A stretch of DNA of 64,000 nt from CAYRJD01 sp965205925. Lineage in GTDB: Bacteria > Actinomycetota > Acidimicrobiia > Acidimicrobiales > Poriferisodalaceae. Both the position numbers and the translations under genes were made by a program. The DNA is taken from contig OZ242183.1 in assembly GCA_965205925.1 (NCBI GenBank), positions 1-64,000 on the forward strand, written 5' to 3'. How positions within the stretch are numbered: position 1 is the first letter of the stretch; every line of letters begins with the position of its first letter. Below, piece by piece: positions 59,447 to 64,000 of this stretch. The notes below the pieces were generated by a model. The model worked only from the letters and a program-made list of their open reading frames with translations, ran no database searches and was not told where the DNA came from.

Positions 59447-61350
59447 CGCTCTCCTAATCCCAGTTGACGTTCCAGCCGTTGGCTGTATTTAGACATAGAG
59501 AATGTGACCACCCAATAAACCACTGACACGAATATCAATCCCTCGCGCCTGACGCCAAGAAACTCCACCTGGGCAGGAATGGCGAAGTTAGCAATCCTCA
59601 AGAAATCAAACAAACCGATAATGGCTAGCAATGAGGTTTCCTTAAACGTTGCAATCATGATGCCAACCAAGTTCGGTATCGACACACGCAAAGCTTGCGG
59701 CAACACAACAAACAAGGTCCGGTGCGTCGTGGTGAGACCCAGCGCGTTAGCTGCTTCAACTTGTCCGCTAGTAACCGATTGCAGTCCTCCGCGCACAGCC
59801 TCAGCAATGTATGCAGCGGCAAACAGAGTAAATCCCAGAACAGCAGAAGCCAGCAGGCTGATTTCCATACCTGTAGGCAAAAATAGGCTCACGATGATCG
59901 CAAAAAAGATCAACACCGTGATTACTGGCACGCCGCGGATCACCTCAATGAAAGCGGTGGATATCACGCGAAACAACGGCAACTTGGAGGTGCGCCCTAG
60001 CGCCAACAAGATTCCCAGTGGGAACGAAAACATCAGGGTTAGCGCCGCTACAAAAAGAGTCACACCAAAGCCGCCAACAAATTCGTTGGTTGGTGTTTCG
60101 ACGGTCGTTGCGCTGTTGATAGCGGTAACGAGATAGTGAAACGCCGCCATCACCAGCACCCAAGACAGCACAAATCGTTGGCGCTGCTTGTTCTCGCCGG
60201 CGAAGTTTGGCGCAAGCAGTGCTACTACAACCAGCAGCAACAGGCTGATACGCGCCTTTTGCAGCATCGGAAACCAGCCAAAAAATGCGGCCGTCCAGCT
60301 GATGACCACGGGTATAAACAACGAAACTGCCGCAATACGGCCAATCTCGCCCAAGCCAGGCTTGGAAAGCCACCACAGGATCGCTCCACCAGCCGCAGCA
60401 AATCCGATCGCCATTGGGATGTCGGTAGAGAAAACGTGCGCGTAGTCAAACTGCGGGTCGCGCAGCACCAGCCAGTACAAGATAAACGGTGAGCTCAGCC
60501 AAGCAACATTGGTGATCAGTCGTAATGATTTCGGTTCTCTGCCGGATGCTCGCAAAACATGCGCAAATAGATACGCACCCGCCATCAGCAACCACATCAC
60601 CGTCCAAGGAATGCGAGTGCTAGCCGCTACAAGCGCATCTGGGTCAGCGGCTACTGCGGCGTCTGAGAACGAGTAATCCCCGTAACGCACCACCCACAAG
60701 CTGCCAACGATTATCGCCAAACCAAGACCTAGCAGGCTGGTTGCCGGCACATGTCGCTTACGACGACCCTCCGGCCCTAACAGTTGCCAGATAGTGATGC
60801 CGACTACAAAGAGAATCACAGCAGCAAGCCACCACACCCAACGGTTGGCCATGGCGTCAAGAAAGGTCTCCCGCACAATGTCGTTGTTGTTGTCGCGCAA
60901 AACCCTGCCGTCGGCAGCGACTAAAGCACTCGGTTGCGCTAGCACCACACCGACAGCAATCATCGCTGCGGTAATCATCAACCAGCTAGCGACCCTTTTC
61001 AATGGGACGAGACCCCAGCGCGCCCACATGCCAATGGTGAAACCAGTCAGCACCGCCATCGTGCCGACCGTTACCCAGATTCGGGTGTACTGCTCGTCTG
61101 GATAAGCCTGCGTAAACAGCAATCGCATGTTTGTGCGAACCGCGTCCCAGTTTCGCTCTTCGCTAAAGATGAAGTTGAGCAGACCGCGCATTACCAACAG
61201 GGCGATCAGAGTGCCAACCAAGGTCAAGATCGTGTTGGAGGTGCTCGAAAAAAGGTTGTGGCGCAGCCATTCGCGGGGTTTGAAGCTTGGCTGCTGAGGT
61301 GGCAGATGTGACATATCGTCATCTGTGTTAACTGCGTCTGTGCTCATCAT
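59443..61350 (-). CDS. aapM: General amino-acid ABC transporter permease AapM-like, enlarged
   Basis: A 635-residue permease, against about 380 for typical AapM. The C-terminal 230 residues hold the HisM-type transmembrane domain with the EAA loop (VEAANALGLTTTHRTLFVVL). The N-terminal 400 residues hold roughly eight extra hydrophobic helices with acidic loops, not part of the classic fold. I chose the ATG at 61350, which overlaps the aapQ stop (ATGATGA); the frame continues upstream without family character. Confidence 0.9.
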   Translation of the reverse strand: MMSTDAVNTDDDMSHLPPQQPSFKPREWLRHNLFSSTSNTILTLVGTLIALLVMRGLLNFIFSEERNWDAVRTNMRLLFTQAYPDEQYTRIWVTVGTMAVLTGFTIGMWARWGLVPLKRVASWLMITAAMIAVGVVLAQPSALVAADGRVLRDNNNDIVRETFLDAMANRWVWWLAAVILFVVGITIWQLLGPEGRRKRHVPATSLLGLGLAIIVGSLWVVRYGDYSFSDAAVAADPDALVAASTRIPWTVMWLLMAGAYLFAHVLRASGREPKSLRLITNVAWLSSPFILYWLVLRDPQFDYAHVFSTDIPMAIGFAAAGGAILWWLSKPGLGEIGRIAAVSLFIPVVISWTAAFFGWFPMLQKARISLLLLVVVALLAPNFAGENKQRQRFVLSWVLVMAAFHYLVTAINSATTVETPTNEFVGGFGVTLFVAALTLMFSFPLGILLALGRTSKLPLFRVISTAFIEVIRGVPVITVLIFFAIIVSLFLPTGMEISLLASAVLGFTLFAAAYIAEAVRGGLQSVTSGQVEAANALGLTTTHRTLFVVLPQALRVSIPNLVGIMIATFKETSLLAIIGLFDFLRIANFAIPAQVEFLGVRREGLIFVSVVYWVVTFSMSKYSQRLERQLGLGER

Positions 61351-62885
61351 CTCTCCACGATCGCAAGCCGGACGTTGAACCAGTTGATAACTACAGAGAT
61401 TGATAGCGAGCAAGCCAGAAAGAACAGCATCCAGATGGCCACCACCGGCAAGGTTCGCCCGGTTTGGTTATAGATGGTTTGACCAACTTGGACTATGTCG
61501 CTATAACCCACCGCGATAGCTAGTGAAGTGTTCTTGGTGAGGTTCAGGTACTGGTTGCCTAGCGGAGGCAGCATCACACGCAAGGCCTGCGGAAGAATGA
61601 CACGCCGCAAAGCGGTGGAACGACGCAAGCCCAGTGCGCTAGCAGCCTCAATCTGTCCCTTCGGCACCGCCAAAATCCCGGCACGAACTGTTTCGGCAAT
61701 GTATGCCGCAGAATAAATGACCACGCCGAAATACACAGCGGCAAATCCGACGGTGAAGTTCAGACCGGACACTCCGTAGTTGGGGAAGTTGCCGGGTTGA
61801 ACAATGTCAGGCCTTGCGATGTCGATTGGCTGTGCATCACGACCGTTGCCAAACTTGTCTGCTAACACCGTAAACAGGTCGCTCAGCGAGTTGACAGCCC
61901 AGCTTGAAAACCCGGGCCATCCAACCAGCAAGATCGCCGCTGTAATCAACGCCGCGATCGCAACAAAGATCATTCGAAACCAGTCGTCATCAATCAGGCG
62001 CATTACACCACCACCGGTGCGGCGTTGCCTTATGAAGCTCCTTATCCACCAGTAGGCGCTGCCTATCGCTAACGCAGATAGCAGTAGCTGGATAACAATC
62101 GGATCGATGGCATCAAAGATGGTGGCAATGCCATCGAATACCGAGCCAAGAGGCGCGGTAATGGGATTGATAAACCACGCGATCACGCCGCTTGCGACAA
62201 GTAGACCCAAAGACCACAGCCAAGGGTGGGTTTGCGCTCCGGTGCGCTCGTGCATGTTATTGCGCCAGCGGTACACAAATATCGCCGCAATGGCAGCAAT
62301 CACCATCAACACCAGCCACTGATAAAAGCCGTCGGAAGCGTGAACCCGTGGAACAGACAGGCCTTTGTTGGACACGTGCAGCCAACCGTGAATCGGCCCT
62401 TGATTAAGAGTTATCGAGGGCAGTGTGGTCAATGCGGCAGCGATGAGAAGAATCTGCACCAATACCGGGATGTTGCGCATGGTCTCTATATAGACCGACC
62501 CAAGCTTGCGTGTGATCCAGTTATTTGAAAGGCGCGCTAGTCCGATGGCGGTACCCAAAATGGTGGCCAAAACAATGCCAGCGCCAGATGCGCGCAGCGT
62601 GTTGACCATGCCAACCCACAGTGCCCGTCCCCCCGTATCGGGGTTGGTATCTATGCCCTCACCCAGCTTGATACCGGGATCTTCTGACAAAAAGCCAAAA
62701 TCAACGGCAATATTTGTAGCTCTTAGGTTGTCACCTGCAACTCGCACCAAGAAAACCAGCGCGCCAACCACCAACGCTAAAAGCGCCACTTGCGCAAGCC
62801 ATTTGACTACCGCGGCATTTCGATACAGCGGTGGACGCTGATGATGCCGCTCGTCTAGTGAGCTAGTCACAGCAGGGTCAGACAA
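61347..62885 (-). CDS. aapQ: General amino-acid ABC transporter permease AapQ-like, enlarged
   Basis: A 512-residue permease, against about 400 for typical AapQ. The conserved N-terminal helix and loop (RATNIAVDFGFLSEDPGI) precede a split transmembrane domain: the first part near MVNTLRASGAGIVLATILGT, the last with IEAASALGLRRSTALRRVIL, the EAA loop. An extra region of about 160 residues (helices plus polar loop) lies between. A hairpin in the 160-nt spacer upstream separates it from aapJ. Confidence 0.92.
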   Translation of the reverse strand: MSDPAVTSSLDERHHQRPPLYRNAAVVKWLAQVALLALVVGALVFLVRVAGDNLRATNIAVDFGFLSEDPGIKLGEGIDTNPDTGGRALWVGMVNTLRASGAGIVLATILGTAIGLARLSNNWITRKLGSVYIETMRNIPVLVQILLIAAALTTLPSITLNQGPIHGWLHVSNKGLSVPRVHASDGFYQWLVLMVIAAIAAIFVYRWRNNMHERTGAQTHPWLWSLGLLVASGVIAWFINPITAPLGSVFDGIATIFDAIDPIVIQLLLSALAIGSAYWWIRSFIRQRRTGGGVMRLIDDDWFRMIFVAIAALITAAILLVGWPGFSSWAVNSLSDLFTVLADKFGNGRDAQPIDIARPDIVQPGNFPNYGVSGLNFTVGFAAVYFGVVIYSAAYIAETVRAGILAVPKGQIEAASALGLRRSTALRRVILPQALRVMLPPLGNQYLNLTKNTSLAIAVGYSDIVQVGQTIYNQTGRTLPVVAIWMLFFLACSLSISVVINWFNVRLAIVER

Positions 62886-62935
62886 TTTCGGCGACCAGTC
62901 CCTTTGATGCGCAACTCAGACTACGCGTGAAACAG

Positions 62936-62980
62936 CAAAGGCCTGAGGCTTTTGCTTCTAAGCAAAGCCTCAGACCTTTG
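62936..62980 (-). terminator. Hairpin between aapJ and aapQ
   Basis: CAAAGGTCTGAGGCTTTGCTT and its near-perfect complement (62961-62980 with 62936-62957, one bulge and one mismatch) form a stem of about 20 bp with a 3-nt loop, 66 nt after the aapJ stop on the minus strand. No T-tract follows. Such hairpins between binding-protein and permease genes commonly protect the 5' message and lower permease expression. The rest of 62886-63045 shows no gene. Confidence 0.75.
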
Positions 62981-63045
62981 TTGTTCAAGATTGTTCAAGC
63001 GATTACCGCTTGGCATGGCCTCTCTGGGCCTTGGTGCGAGATCCG

Positions 63046-64000
63046 CTAGCGGGCAGGCGGTGAATAGATCAAACCGCCGTCAGTCCAGCGATCGTTAGCG
63101 GTTCCTTCACGGAATAAGCCAACCGGGTTGAGGTTACGAGCGAAGATTTCGTCGTAGTTACCAACCTGGCGGATTGCCTGCAAGAACCCGTCATTGGGTA
63201 GTCCCATGCCAGCTTGTAGTTCGCCTTCTACACCGAAGAGCCTGAGCATTTCTGGCGGTGAGGTCGGATCATCAGCCACTGCTTGAGCGGTAGCGGCTGT
63301 AACGCCGTATTCGTCAGCGATGATCGTGGCATTAACAGACCAGTCAATAATGTCGCCCCAGGCGTCATCACCGTGGCGATACGCCGGTCCGAGCGGTTCT
63401 TTTGAGATTGGCTGAGACGGGAATAGCACCCACTCCTGGTCGTCTGGTTCTTGTACCGCACGTCGGCCAATCAGGTTCGAACCATCGGAGGTAACCGCAT
63501 CACATGCCCGGCTGACGAAGTTGTCGAATATCTCATCGAAACCTTCAAAGGTCAGCAATGTGATTGAAATGCCAGCTAGGTCAGCTGCCTCAGCGATGTT
63601 CTTCTCCGTGGTGGTACCAGCAGCTGTGCAAACAACTGATCCATCAAGGTCGCTTATCTGTGATGAAACCGAGAACCCGTCACTAGCGCGTGTCAGTACC
63701 TGCTGACCGTCGTAAAAGGTGGTGGGACCGAAGTTGAGACCGAGCTCTGTATCACGGCTTTGTGTCCAGGTGGTATTGCGGAAAAGCACATCAATCGAAC
63801 CACTGCCTAGAGCGGTAAAGCGCTCGGCTGAAGTAAGCGGCACGAACGTAACGGCCCCACTGTCACCCAGCACGGCTGCAGCAACTACGCGGCAGTAGTC
63901 GGCGTCAATACCTTCTTGGCTTCCGTCAGGCTGTGTAGTGGAGAATGCGGTTGCAGCACCACTTACACCACAAATTAGCTCTCCACGATCTAGGACCGCT
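63046..64000 (-). CDS. aapJ: General amino-acid ABC transporter substrate-binding protein AapJ-like, 5' end cut by window
   Basis: The frame is open from the window edge (first full codon at 63999) to the stop at 63046, 318 codons visible. The start, signal peptide and lipobox lie outside. It begins AVLDRGELICGVSGAATAFS, then the SBP3-type IDADYCRVVAAAVLGD and FDVLF-like IDVLFRNTTW segments. A GTG at 63873 is internal, not the start. The final LNPVGLFREGTANDRWTDGG is typical of AapJ/BztA-type proteins. It is the first gene of the aap operon and the substrate is probably several L-amino acids. Confidence 0.93.
   Translation of the reverse strand, partial: AVLDRGELICGVSGAATAFSTTQPDGSQEGIDADYCRVVAAAVLGDSGAVTFVPLTSAERFTALGSGSIDVLFRNTTWTQSRDTELGLNFGPTTFYDGQQVLTRASDGFSVSSQISDLDGSVVCTAAGTTTEKNIAEAADLAGISITLLTFEGFDEIFDNFVSRACDAVTSDGSNLIGRRAVQEPDDQEWVLFPSQPISKEPLGPAYRHGDDAWGDIIDWSVNATIIADEYGVTAATAQAVADDPTSPPEMLRLFGVEGELQAGMGLPNDGFLQAIRQVGNYDEIFARNLNPVGLFREGTANDRWTDGGLIYSPPAR

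Noticed and set aside
61350..61413. Longer start for aapM at 61413
   Set aside because: The extra residues lie within the aapQ coding end and show no membrane or permease character; the ATGATGA overlap at 61350/61347 is a better start.
1..64000. tRNA, rRNA, CRISPR, IS element or prophage
   Set aside because: I inspected the spacers and saw no cloverleaf with CCA-end pattern, no regular spaced repeats, no transposase or phage genes. XerC has housekeeping neighbours.

Overview
This window is chromosomal housekeeping DNA from an actinomycetota-type bacterium. The clusters rpmF-yceD-sepIVA-like-coaD-rsmD-recG and acpP-rnc-mutM-smc-ftsY-ffh, a UvrD2-like helicase with a C-terminal HRDC domain, a GTP-type PEP carboxykinase and an EttA ABC-F protein all point there. 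Base composition looks only slightly GC-rich, so a moderate-GC Acidimicrobiia-like lineage is my guess. That placement is inference, not proof. Many genes start with TTG or GTG.

Layout. Positions 1-2049 (minus strand) hold most of a secreted cell-wall-binding-repeat (CWB2) protein that runs off the left edge. A small DedA/VTT-like membrane protein follows on the plus strand. From 2944 to 23886 a long minus-strand block, read right to left, carries a degenerate M23 protein, rpsB, tsf, pyrH, frr, cdsA, dxr, a RseP-type protease, ispG, rimP, nusA, infB, an rbfA-truB fusion, ribF, rpsO, pnp and dapB. It covers translation, RNA turnover, isoprenoids and envelope. XerC (plus) is followed by dprA and comM (minus), a 42-residue membrane peptide (plus), and yraN, rplS, trmD, rimM, khpA, rpsP, ffh, ftsY, smc, a degenerate mutM, rnc, acpP, plsX, rpmF, yceD, a SepIVA-like coiled-coil gene, coaD, rsmD, recG and fakA. 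The right part is more mixed: a small cold-shock-like gene with pckG, a DUF4145 gene, a CoA-transferase/racemase, a metal-receptor-like binding protein, uvrD2, xth, an orphan DNA methyltransferase, a HAD phosphatase, ettA and a general amino-acid ABC transporter (aapP, aapM, aapQ, aapJ) that runs off the right edge.

No tRNA, rRNA, CRISPR array, insertion sequence or prophage was recognised. No gene-free stretch exceeds about 250 bases.

The most interesting signals are these: (1) an in-frame RbfA-TruB fusion; (2) a MutM homologue in the syntenic mutM position that has lost the catalytic proline and three of four zinc cysteines; (3) an RNase III with no dsRNA-binding domain and apparently no standard start codon; (4) an rpsB leader that can pair with its own Shine-Dalgarno in a pseudoknot topology; (5) a LytM-like protein with altered metal ligands; (6) pervasive 11-18 bp tandem duplications, including one 12-bp repeat family present in the same codon phase in two unrelated genes 42 kb apart; (7) long intercistronic hairpins without U-tracts; (8) a sharp codon-usage change inside the CWB2 gene.
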